Source: Gemmiger_A avium
Lineage (GTDB): Bacteria; Bacillota; Clostridia; Oscillospirales; Ruminococcaceae
NCBI GenBank assembly: GCA_019114585.1
Contig: DXFE01000006.1
Location: 1 to 64,000 of the forward strand
Reading direction: 5' to 3'
Length of the DNA stretch: 64,000 nucleotides
The position numbers were made by a program, and so were the translations under genes. The notes below the pieces were generated by a model that searched no databases, had not been told where the DNA came from, and saw nothing but the letters and a program-made list of their open reading frames with translations. This document shows positions 1 through 6,944 of this stretch, in pieces (within the stretch, counting starts at the first letter, position 1; each line of letters starts with the position of its first letter).

Positions 1-214
1 CCAGCAGCACCGCCATCGGCGCCAGCCCGCCGAACAGCAGGCCGAGCAGATTGTCCTGGAACACGCCGGTCACCGCCATCCAGATCAGCACGCCCAGCCA
101 GATAACCGGCGTGATGGCGCCCAGGTACCACAGCCGCCGGGGCCGCGCGCTGGCCCACATGTGAAACACCAGCAGCACGGCCAGAGCTGCCAGCATCAGC
201 ACGACTTTTGTCAT
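1..214 (-). CDS. Partial small membrane protein (C-terminus outside window)
   Basis: The reading frame runs off the left edge. It starts at an ATG (minus strand, 214) preceded by GGAGAGGAGCGAGGG, a good ribosome-binding site. The visible 71 residues begin MTKVVLMLAALAVLLVFHMW and contain two or three hydrophobic stretches separated by a basic ARPRR loop. This is an integral membrane protein with an N-terminal segment acting as anchor or uncleaved signal. No family is recognised from this fragment. It is divergent from the yaaL-bofA pair, with about 190 bp between the starts. Confidence 0.6.
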   Translation of the reverse strand, partial: MTKVVLMLAALAVLLVFHMWASARPRRLWYLGAITPVIWLGVLIWMAVTGVFQDNLLGLLFGGLAPMAVLL

Positions 215-400
215 AATTCGTCCCTCGCTCCTCTCCGAAAGCCGCCCGGGGCGGTCTTACGCAACCAGTATACCCGCCGCCCCGGGGAATGTCAAATCGG
301 GCGGCATATCCGTGGGAATATTTGCCAATGCTCTGGGCATATCCTCATAGCAGAACCGGGCGGGACACGCCCCGCCCTGAAAAAGAAAGGATGCTGCCCC

Positions 401-622
401 ATGAGCCTTGCCGTGAAAAAACGCCCTGCCCAAACCGGCGCGGATCCTGCCCTGCGCACGGCGCTGCGGGACTGCCTGGACGAGCTGCGCCACAACCAGA
501 GCCAGTACGACCTGGAACAGGATCCCGATCTGATCGAAGCCTGCATCTATGAACGGTCCGCGCTGCTGTGCCGTTACCGGTACCTGCTGCGGCAGGCCCG
601 GCAGCAGGAGACCGCCCTGTGA
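401..622 (+). CDS. YaaL-like DUF2508 family protein
   Basis: A 73-residue, charged, mostly helical soluble protein starting MSLAVKKRPAQTG, with a tyrosine- and arginine-rich C-terminal helix (ERSALLCRYRYLLRQARQQ). Size, composition and position directly before a bofA-like gene match the YaaL/DUF2508 family, which lies between recR and bofA in Bacillus; its biochemical function is unknown. The ATG at 401 follows AAAGAAAGG with 10 nt spacing. An ATG at 391 is out of frame. The stop overlaps the GTG start of the next gene (GTGA), so the pair is probably translationally coupled. recR is not adjacent here. Confidence 0.7.
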   Translation: MSLAVKKRPAQTGADPALRTALRDCLDELRHNQSQYDLEQDPDLIEACIYERSALLCRYRYLLRQARQQETAL

Positions 623-876
623 CCGGCCTGTGGCTGGCGGCGGCGGTGGGGATCACGGCGCTGGTCAGCCGGGCGGCGGCCCGCTGCCGCCGTCCGGTGC
701 GCCGCTGCGTGGCCGGGGCCCTGTGCGGGGTGGGGGCGCTGGGCGCGGTGAACCTGCTGGCCCCCTTTACCGGGGTGTCGGTGGCGGTAAACGGCCTGTC
801 CGCCTTTACCTCGGTGGTGCTGGGGGCGCCCGGCGTGGCGGGCCTGCTGGTGCTGCAGCGGCTGTTTGCCCCCTGA
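619..876 (+). CDS. bofA: BofA-like pro-sigma-K processing inhibitor family protein
   Basis: An 85-residue membrane protein with an N-terminal hydrophobic segment, a short basic loop (RAAARCRRPVRR) and a second hydrophobic region containing NLLAPFTGVSVAVNGLSAF, then a C-terminal hydrophobic helix. The N-[LI]-[LI]-x-P-[FY]-T-G-[VI] stretch is the hallmark of BofA, which in Bacillus holds the SpoIVFB protease inactive during sporulation. The start is a GTG at 619 overlapping the yaaL stop, with GCAGGAG upstream. The BofA family is also found in Clostridia that are not known to sporulate, so sporulation cannot be concluded from this gene. Confidence 0.8.
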   Translation: MTGLWLAAAVGITALVSRAAARCRRPVRRCVAGALCGVGALGAVNLLAPFTGVSVAVNGLSAFTSVVLGAPGVAGLLVLQRLFAP

Positions 877-888
877 TCCGGAACGCAG

Positions 889-919
889 AAAGTCCCCTCC
901 CGAACCGGGAGGGGGCTTT
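889..919. terminator. Bidirectional terminator between bofA and rnpB
   Basis: Eight-base arms CCCCTCCC (894-901) and GGGAGGGG (907-914), flanked by AAAG and CTTT, separate the convergent bofA gene and RNase P RNA gene. Confidence 0.75.
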
Positions 920-922
920 CTG

Positions 923-1271
923 CGGGAAACGACCGGACCGTAAGCCGGGTTCTGTATTAAACGGTGATCTGTCTAGGCGGTGCGTTGCCGCATCGCTCGT
1001 GCCACCTCCGGGACGCGCGGGGCAGCGCATATGTCCCATACGGGTGTTGCTTCTGGTAGGGTTTACATAGCCGCAAAGTCGCCAGTGCGCTGGTGAGCTC
1101 TTACCTCGCCTTTCCATCCTTGCTCCGCCCGAAGGCGGGGCGGTCTATTTCTGTTGCACTATCCCTAGGGTCGCCCCCGGCTGCCGTTAGCAGTTACCAT
1201 GCCCCTGTGAAGCCCGGACTTTCCTCAGAGCGCAAAAGCGCCCCGCCACCGTATGTTCCACTCGTTTCCCG
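923..1271 (-). ncRNA. rnpB: RNase P RNA, bacterial type A
   Basis: The catalytic RNA that matures tRNA 5' ends. On the minus strand the conserved CRI/P4 block GAGGAAAGTCCGGGCT is followed by ATAGTGCAACAGAAATA, GGTAAGAGCTCACC, and near the 3' end ACAGAACCCGGCTTACGG. The ends are set by a perfect 10-bp P1 helix, CGGGAAACGA at the 5' end with TCGTTTCCCG at the 3' end (plus-strand positions 1262-1271 and 923-932). The length of about 349 nt fits the type A architecture used in Clostridia. It has its own promoter and ends at the shared terminator. Confidence 0.97.
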
Positions 1272-1276
1272 TCTGG

Positions 1277-1305
1277 ATGATACCACAAATTCGCCGCATT
1301 TGCAA
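1277..1305 (-). promoter_or_regulatory. rnpB promoter
   Basis: On the minus strand TTGCAA (1300-1305), a 17-nt spacer and TATCAT (1277-1282) lie just before the P1 helix of RNase P RNA. Confidence 0.7.
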
Positions 1306-1334
1306 ATTTTTTGTTACGGGGACGCTTTGGCGGG

Positions 1335-1363
1335 TTGCAATCGGGCTTTTCCGGTTTTATAAT
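1335..1363 (+). promoter_or_regulatory. gdhA promoter
   Basis: TTGCAA (1335-1340), a 17-nt spacer and TATAAT (1358-1363), about 66 bp before the gdhA start codon. Confidence 0.75.
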
Positions 1364-1428
1364 CTAAAGTATGGCGCCGCCAGGCAAAGGGGTCCGGCGG
1401 CAGCCCAGAAAGAAAGGGGAAGTATCTG

Positions 1429-2778
1429 ATGATTCAAAACGAGTATCTGGCCCGGGTCTATGCTCAGGTGGAGCAGCGCAATCCCGGCGAGAAGGAATTC
1501 CTCCAGGCTGTGCGCGAAGTGCTGGAAAGCCTGCAGGTCATCTGCGAAAAGCACCCCGAGTACGAGGCCAACGGCGTGCTGGAGCGCATTGTGGAGCCGG
1601 AGCGCTTCATCCAGTTCCGCGTGTCCTGGATGGACGACGCCGGCAAGGTGCAGGTGAACCGCGGTTTCCGTGTGCAGTTCAACAGCGCCATCGGCCCCTA
1701 CAAGGGCGGCCTGCGCCTGCATCCCAGCGTCAACGCCTCGGTTATCAAGTTCCTGGGCTTTGAGCAGATCTTCAAGAACAGCCTGACCGGCCTGCCCATG
1801 GGCGGCGGCAAGGGCGGCAGCGACTTTGACCCCAAGGGCAAGAGCGACGGGGAGATCATGCGCTTCTGCCAGAGCTTCATGACCGAGCTGTCCAAGCACA
1901 TCGGCCAGTTCACCGACGTGCCCGCCGGCGACATCGGCGTGGGCGCCCGGGAGATCGGCTACATGTACGGTCAGTACAAGCGCCTGCGCAACGAGTTTAC
2001 CGGCGTGCTCACCGGCAAGGGCCTGAAGTGGGGCGGCAGCCTGGTGCGCACCGAGGCCACCGGCTACGGCCTGTGCTACTTCACCGAGGAAGCCCTGCAC
2101 TGCATGAAGAACGACAGCTTTGCCGGCAAGACCGTGGTCATCTCCGGCAGCGGCAACGTGGCCATCTACGCCTGCGAGAAGGCTACCCAGCTGGGTGCCA
2201 AGGTAGTGGCCATGAGCGATTCCTCCGGTTACGTCTACGATCCCGAAGGCATCGACCTGGCCCTGATGAAGGACGTGAAGGAAGTGCGCCGCGCCCGTAT
2301 CGTGGAGTACGCCAACGCCCGCGCCAGCGCCACCTTCACCCCGGGCTGCGCCGGCATCTGGACCATCCCCTGCGACATCGCCCTGCCCTGCGCCACCCAG
2401 AACGAGCTGGACGGCGAGAGCGCCAAGGCCCTGGTCGCCAACGGCTGCAAGGTGGTGTGTGAGGGCGCCAACATGCCCAGCACCCCCGAAGCCATCGAGA
2501 CCTTCCTGGCCAACGGCGTGCTGTACGGGCCTGCCAAGGCGGCCAACGCCGGCGGCGTGGCCACCAGCGGCCTGGAGATGAGCCAGAACAGCCTGCGCCT
2601 GTCCTGGACCTTCGAAGAGGTGGACGAGCGGCTGCAAAACATCATGAAGGGCATCTTCCATGCCGCCTACGACGCCTCCAAGGAGTGCGGCGTGGAAGGC
2701 AACCTGATGGTGGGCGCCAACGTGGCCGGCTTCCTGAAGGTGGCCGACAGCATGGTGGCCCAGGGCATTGCCTACTGA
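1429..2778 (+). CDS. gdhA: NAD(P)-specific glutamate dehydrogenase
   Basis: A 449-residue hexameric-type glutamate dehydrogenase that interconverts 2-oxoglutarate plus ammonia and glutamate in the cytoplasm. Visible signatures are the substrate region KGGLRLHPSVN, the glycine-rich active-site loop LPMGGGKGGSDFDPKGK with catalytic Lys128, and the nucleotide-binding fold around VVISGSGNVAIYA. The length and the GGKGGSDFDPKGKS loop match the roughly 450-residue, usually NADP-linked group rather than the shorter catabolic enzymes. Cofactor choice was not determined residue by residue. The gene is monocistronic, with its own promoter and a strong terminator. Confidence 0.95.
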   Translation: MIQNEYLARVYAQVEQRNPGEKEFLQAVREVLESLQVICEKHPEYEANGVLERIVEPERFIQFRVSWMDDAGKVQVNRGFRVQFNSAIGPYKGGLRLHPSVNASVIKFLGFEQIFKNSLTGLPMGGGKGGSDFDPKGKSDGEIMRFCQSFMTELSKHIGQFTDVPAGDIGVGAREIGYMYGQYKRLRNEFTGVLTGKGLKWGGSLVRTEATGYGLCYFTEEALHCMKNDSFAGKTVVISGSGNVAIYACEKATQLGAKVVAMSDSSGYVYDPEGIDLALMKDVKEVRRARIVEYANARASATFTPGCAGIWTIPCDIALPCATQNELDGESAKALVANGCKVVCEGANMPSTPEAIETFLANGVLYGPAKAANAGGVATSGLEMSQNSLRLSWTFEEVDERLQNIMKGIFHAAYDASKECGVEGNLMVGANVAGFLKVADSMVAQGIAY

Positions 2779-2806
2779 TCCTTTTCCTGGAAATTTGTTG
2801 TATACC

Positions 2807-2843
2807 GCCCCGGCGGGTGCCTCGTGCCCGCCGGGGCTTTTTC
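2807..2843 (+). terminator. gdhA terminator
   Basis: Perfect 10-bp arms CCCCGGCGGG and CCCGCCGGGG followed by CTTTTTC. Confidence 0.85.
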
Positions 2844-2951
2844 TTGTGCCAAATCCGCCCAATCGGCGTTTTACACAGGATTATCACAGGATTTTCGTTG
2901 CCAAATCCGTCAAAACCGTGGTAAACTGAAAATCGGAGCAGACCGGCCGGT

Positions 2952-2980
2952 TTGCCAAAGAGCCCGCTGTATGGTATACT
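2952..2980 (+). promoter_or_regulatory. Promoter for the RluA/M23 gene pair
   Basis: TTGCCA (2952-2957), a 17-nt spacer and TATACT (2975-2980), about 40 bp before the pseudouridine synthase start. Confidence 0.7.
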
Positions 2981-3020
2981 GACTGTGTATCGCGTGTGCG
3001 TTTGGCAAAGGAGGCCCTGT

Positions 3021-3914
3021 ATGCAGCTGTGTTTTACCGTGCCTGCCTCTCTGGCAGGTATCCGGCTGGACAGCTTTCTGCAAAAGCAGGGGTTTTCCTC
3101 CACCCTGCGCCGCGCCCTCAAGCGGCGGCCCGCCCCTTGTGTGTGGGTGGACGGCCGCCCCGCCAAGGGCTTTGAACTGGTGGGGGAGGGGGCCCAGGTT
3201 ACGGTGCAGCTGCCGGCGGAACCGCCCTGCGCGCTGCCGCCGGAACCTTTTGCCTGTTCCATCCGGTACGAGGATGAACACGCCCTGGTGCTGGACAAGC
3301 CCGCCGGCATGGCGGTGCATCCCACCCTGGGCTATGCCGACGGCACCCTGGGCAACCAGTATGCCGGGCTGCTGGCCTTGCGGGGCCAGACCGGTGCGTT
3401 CCGCCCGGTAAACCGATTGGACGCGGGCACCAGCGGTCTTGTGCTCTGCGCCCGCAACGCCTGGGCCGCGCCGCTGCTGGCAGCGTCGGTGCAGAAGGTG
3501 TATTACGCGGTGGTGCAGGGGCAGCCCCGGCCCGCCGCCGGCACCATCCACTTGCCCATCGACCGCGCCCCCGGCAGCATTGTGCTGCGCAGGGTGGATC
3601 CGGCCGGGCAGCCGGCCGTTACCCATTACGAAACCGTGGCCGTATCCGGCGGCTGCGCCCTGGTGCGCGTCTGGCTGGAGACCGGCCGCACCCACCAGAT
3701 CCGGGTGCATTTTTCCCATATCGGCCACCCGCTGGCCGGGGATGATCTCTACGGCGGCAGCCGGGAGTATCTGGGCCGTCAGGCCCTGCACTGTGCGATC
3801 ATGACATTTCCGCGCCTGCCCGGCCGCGATGCCGCGCGGGCTGTCAGCCCGCCGCCCGCTGATTTAGCGGGGCTGTGCCGGGCGCTGGGCCTTTCCTGGC
3901 CCGACTGCGACTAA
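3021..3914 (+). CDS. RluA-family RNA pseudouridine synthase
   Basis: A 297-residue protein that isomerises uridine to pseudouridine in rRNA or tRNA. It has a short S4-like N-terminal region (IRLDSFLQKQGFSSTLRRALK), then the synthase domain with the signature PVNRLDAGTSGLVL, in which Asp134 is the catalytic aspartate, and the late motif GRTHQIRVHFSHIGHPLAGDDLYG split over two strands. The usual H-R-L-D is N-R-L-D here, a tolerated change. The start at 3021 is chosen for AAAGGAGG seven bases upstream; an earlier in-frame TTG has none. The target site cannot be assigned from sequence. The M23 gene follows 23 bp downstream. Confidence 0.88.
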   Translation: MQLCFTVPASLAGIRLDSFLQKQGFSSTLRRALKRRPAPCVWVDGRPAKGFELVGEGAQVTVQLPAEPPCALPPEPFACSIRYEDEHALVLDKPAGMAVHPTLGYADGTLGNQYAGLLALRGQTGAFRPVNRLDAGTSGLVLCARNAWAAPLLAASVQKVYYAVVQGQPRPAAGTIHLPIDRAPGSIVLRRVDPAGQPAVTHYETVAVSGGCALVRVWLETGRTHQIRVHFSHIGHPLAGDDLYGGSREYLGRQALHCAIMTFPRLPGRDAARAVSPPPADLAGLCRALGLSWPDCD

Positions 3915-3937
3915 CAGAAAGGAGTGAGGAAACGGAT

Positions 3938-5713
3938 ATGGAACCGACCATGACGCCGCCCCGGAGCGGCGGGCCCGAAACGGGCCCCAAAACGGGCCGA
4001 TCCGCCTCGCTGCGCGTTAAGCTTCTGGCTGTGCTGGAGCGCGCCGCCTCCACCCCCGCCGGACGTGCGGTGGGCTGGGCTTTGTATCAGCTGGGTTACT
4101 GGGGTGAATATACCGGCCTGTGCGCGGTCCGGTGGACCCGTGAAACTGCTGCCGATCTTCGCCGCGTGCTGGGCCGTGTGGGCCGCATCGTCGGCGGGTA
4201 CATAGCCGGTGCTGCTAAGGGCATGGCGGACGAATTTACCGCCCCCTTCCGCCGGTTTGCCCACGGCATGCGCAACATCCGCGCCCATGTAAAGGAGCAG
4301 GCGCAGCAGTTCGGCAAGGCCCGTGCCGCCAAGGAGGGCTTTGCCTACCTGTGGCGCGGTACCCGGATGTATTTTCCGCTGGTGCGCCGTTCGATGGCCT
4401 ATGTGGTGCCGCTGGTGGCGCTGGCTGTCTTTGTGTACACCGTGCGCACCGTGATGGATTACCAGTACGTGCTGGCGGTGGAGGTGGACGGCAGCGTGGT
4501 GGGCTATGTAGAGAGCGAGGCCGTATTTGATGCCGCCCGCTCCGACCTGCAGGCCCGTATCGCCACCAGCACTGCCGGCCGGGAATGGACCGTTACCCCT
4601 GCCTATTCGCTTTCGGTGCGAAGCGGCCCGGTAATGGACGAGACCCATATGACCGACGCCATCCTGCAGGCTTCCGGCAGTGAGATCCAGGAGGCTACCG
4701 CCCTCTATGTGGACGGGGCTATTGTGGCCGTTACCACCGAGGGGGATAAGCTGGAGGCTGCGCTGGAAGAGATCAAGGCGCCTTACGAGCAGCCGGACAA
4801 CGAGAACATCCGCGTGGAATTCGTCAAGGACGTGGAACTGGTGGACGGCATCTACTTTACCGACTCCATCGTGGACTACAGCGAGATCGACACCCTCATC
4901 CACGGCGAAGAGCAGGCGGACGTCTATTACACCGTGGTCAAGGGCGATACCCCCAGCGGCATCGCCAAGAAAAACGACATCACCCTGAGCGAGCTGGTGG
5001 CGCTGAACCCGGATATTCTGGACAGCCTGTTTGTGGGCGACCAGGTGCTGGTGACCCAGTCCCGTGACTATCTGCCGGTGCAGGTTGTGGAGCATAAGGT
5101 GTATACGGAAGAGATTCCGTTCCAGACTGTTACCACTGAATCCGGCGACTACTCCTGGGGCACCATGAAGGTGGTGCAGGAAGGCTCGAATGGCCTGAAA
5201 CAGATCGAATCCGACTTTTATTACATTGATGGCGTACTTCAGCAGGAAGTTGTACTCAATGAAACAGTTCTCCAGGAGGCGGTCAACAAAGAGGTCATTA
5301 AGGGCACACGTCGCCCGGATGGCAGCATTGGTCAGTTGGGCTCGGGCATCTTCTCCTGGCCGGTACCCAGCAGCTACCGGCTCAGCCGCGGCTTCGGCGG
5401 CAGCCACTACGGTCTGGATATTCTGAGCTACTACGGCGCGCCCATCTATGCCGCCGACAGCGGCGTGGTCACCACCGCCGGCAGCGGGCAGGAGCACTGG
5501 AGCTACGGCATCTGCGTGCGCATCAACCACGGCAACGGCTACCAGACTATGTACGCCCATATGTCTGGCACCGCGGTCAGCCGGGGCCAGAGTGTGGAAA
5601 AGGGCCAGCTGATCGGCTATATGGGCTCTTCCGGCCGTTCCACCGGTACCCATCTGCACTTCGAAGTTTATGTAAACGGTGTGCGCGTCAACCCCTATAA
5701 TTATGTGGGCTGA
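3938..5713 (+). CDS. Membrane-anchored M23 endopeptidase with LysM and G5 domains
   Basis: A 591-residue peptidoglycan hydrolase. In order it has about 150 cytoplasmic residues with amphipathic helices (motif APFRRFAHGMRNIRAH), one transmembrane helix near 154-172, an extracytoplasmic linker, a LysM wall-binding domain near 328-372 (YYTVVKGDTPSGIAKKNDI), a G5 domain near 383-458 (EEIPFQTVTT), and a C-terminal M23 zinc metallopeptidase with the H-x-x-x-D motif HYGLD near 489 and HLHFE near 571. It probably cleaves peptide cross-bridges during growth. The long cytoplasmic N-terminus is unusual for M23 enzymes and is shared with the paralogue at 6945-8474. The ATG at 3938 follows AAAGGAG. Confidence 0.9.
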   Translation: MEPTMTPPRSGGPETGPKTGRSASLRVKLLAVLERAASTPAGRAVGWALYQLGYWGEYTGLCAVRWTRETAADLRRVLGRVGRIVGGYIAGAAKGMADEFTAPFRRFAHGMRNIRAHVKEQAQQFGKARAAKEGFAYLWRGTRMYFPLVRRSMAYVVPLVALAVFVYTVRTVMDYQYVLAVEVDGSVVGYVESEAVFDAARSDLQARIATSTAGREWTVTPAYSLSVRSGPVMDETHMTDAILQASGSEIQEATALYVDGAIVAVTTEGDKLEAALEEIKAPYEQPDNENIRVEFVKDVELVDGIYFTDSIVDYSEIDTLIHGEEQADVYYTVVKGDTPSGIAKKNDITLSELVALNPDILDSLFVGDQVLVTQSRDYLPVQVVEHKVYTEEIPFQTVTTESGDYSWGTMKVVQEGSNGLKQIESDFYYIDGVLQQEVVLNETVLQEAVNKEVIKGTRRPDGSIGQLGSGIFSWPVPSSYRLSRGFGGSHYGLDILSYYGAPIYAADSGVVTTAGSGQEHWSYGICVRINHGNGYQTMYAHMSGTAVSRGQSVEKGQLIGYMGSSGRSTGTHLHFEVYVNGVRVNPYNYVG

Positions 5714-5745
5714 TCGAAGCAACAGAAACGGGTAAAACCAAACAG

Positions 5746-5780
5746 GCCCCGGCCGACCGCTCTGGTCAGCCGGGGCTTTT
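5746..5780 (+). terminator. Terminator of the RluA/M23 operon
   Basis: Arms GCCCCGGC (5746-5753) and GCCGGGGC (5769-5776) followed by TTTT. Confidence 0.8.
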
Positions 5781-5783
5781 CGC

Positions 5784-5812
5784 TTGCACTGGGCTGCCCG
5801 GCCCGGTATAAT
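5784..5812 (+). promoter_or_regulatory. Promoter of the C39-like protease gene
   Basis: TTGCAC (5784-5789), a 17-nt spacer and TATAAT (5807-5812), 66 bp before the start codon. Confidence 0.7.
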
Positions 5813-5878
5813 AAACATGACGGCCTTTGGGCCGACCCTTTTCAAACAACGGCGATCTTGCGCCGGGAGGATACAACC

Positions 5879-6775
5879 ATGCAGAACAACCGCAATTCCC
5901 GTTCGTCGGCCCGGCTGCTGGCCACACTGGCCATGCTGCTGGCCTGCGCGGTGGTGCTTACCTTTATCGGCACCATGCTGGCAAAGCAGAACAGCGCCTA
6001 CAATGCCCCGGTGATCGAGGGCGTTTCCGGCCAGAGTTCCTCCAGCCAGTCCCAGACGGCCGCCTCTAGCTCTGATGGCCCTCAGCAGCTGCCGCTGCCC
6101 GCCTCGGTGCATCTGGATGTGCCGGTCATCGGCCAGAACCCGGAACTGCCCAACGGCTGTGAGATCACCAGCCTGACCATGCTGCTGCGGTATCTGGGCT
6201 TTGACGTGGACAAGATGACCATGGCCGAAGATTATCTGCCCCGGTCGGAAAAGTTCTACGGCGCCGACCCGGAGGTGGAGTTCATGGGCGACCCGTCCCA
6301 GAGCAGCGGCGAAAGCTGCGGCTTCTACTGCTTCCAGGGGCCGATCATCCAGGCGGCCGAGAAGTATCTGGCCGCCCAGGGCCAGGCGGATGCCTGGGAG
6401 GTGACCGACATCACCGGCGTGGATGCCGCGGGCCTGGCCGAGCAGCTGGCCGCCGGCAACCCGGTGCTGGTGTGGGCCACCATCGATTTCAAGGACGTGC
6501 GGGAGAGCAGCAAATGGTCCTGGACCACTGCCTCCGGCGAGACGTATACCCCGCTGGTGGACGTGCACTGTCTGGTGCTGACCGGCTATGAGGACAATCA
6601 GTTCTACCTGTCCGATCCGCTGGAAACCTACGAAAGCGTGCGTCAGCAGAAATTCATGGAGATTTTCACCGCCATGGGCAGCCGGGCGGTGGTTATTACC
6701 CCGAAAGAACCCGCGCCCGAGCCTACGCCGGACCCCTCCGCCGAGGCTTCTTCCGCCCCCTCTTCGGCGGCCTGA
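5879..6775 (+). CDS. Membrane-anchored C39-like cysteine protease-fold protein
   Basis: A 298-residue protein with a signal anchor (residues 10-34), a Ser/Gln-rich linker, and a papain-like C39_2 domain. The likely catalytic residues are Cys94 in NGCEITSLTMLL, His230 in VDVHCLVLTGY and Asp246 in FYLSDPL. The tail is rich in Pro, Ala and Ser. The orientation places the domain outside the membrane. Family relatives are secreted cysteine peptidases of largely unknown substrate. Lying between two M23 hydrolases suggests a role in cell-wall turnover or processing of wall proteins, which is inference. The ATG at 5879 follows GGGAGG; an in-frame TTG at 5858 lacks a ribosome-binding site. Confidence 0.82.
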   Translation: MQNNRNSRSSARLLATLAMLLACAVVLTFIGTMLAKQNSAYNAPVIEGVSGQSSSSQSQTAASSSDGPQQLPLPASVHLDVPVIGQNPELPNGCEITSLTMLLRYLGFDVDKMTMAEDYLPRSEKFYGADPEVEFMGDPSQSSGESCGFYCFQGPIIQAAEKYLAAQGQADAWEVTDITGVDAAGLAEQLAAGNPVLVWATIDFKDVRESSKWSWTTASGETYTPLVDVHCLVLTGYEDNQFYLSDPLETYESVRQQKFMEIFTAMGSRAVVITPKEPAPEPTPDPSAEASSAPSSAA

Positions 6776-6832
6776 TTTGTGAACCGGGCGTGAATCCTTG
6801 GTGAAAAAACGGCGATTTTTTCCCCGGGCGGG

Positions 6833-6861
6833 TTGGCGCGGCGGTGAAAAACTGGTATACT
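6833..6861 (+). promoter_or_regulatory. Promoter of the second M23 gene
   Basis: TTGGCG (6833-6838), a 17-nt spacer and TATACT (6856-6861). The predicted leader is about 75 nt. Confidence 0.7.
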
Positions 6862-6882
6862 GGTAGAAACAAATTACCCTGA

Positions 6883-6914
6883 CCGACGGCCGGGCTCCAC
6901 AGCCCGGCTGTCGG
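6883..6914 (+). promoter_or_regulatory. Leader hairpin upstream of the second M23 gene
   Basis: A 14-bp stem (arms 6883-6896 and 6901-6914, one G-U pair, CCAC loop) in the 5' leader, followed by TTTG and then the ribosome-binding site. It could act as an attenuator or mRNA-stabilising element. It may instead be an unrelated hairpin, since the T-run is short. Confidence 0.5.
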
Positions 6915-6944
6915 TTTGTACACTGCAAAGGAGGCGAAAACGGT

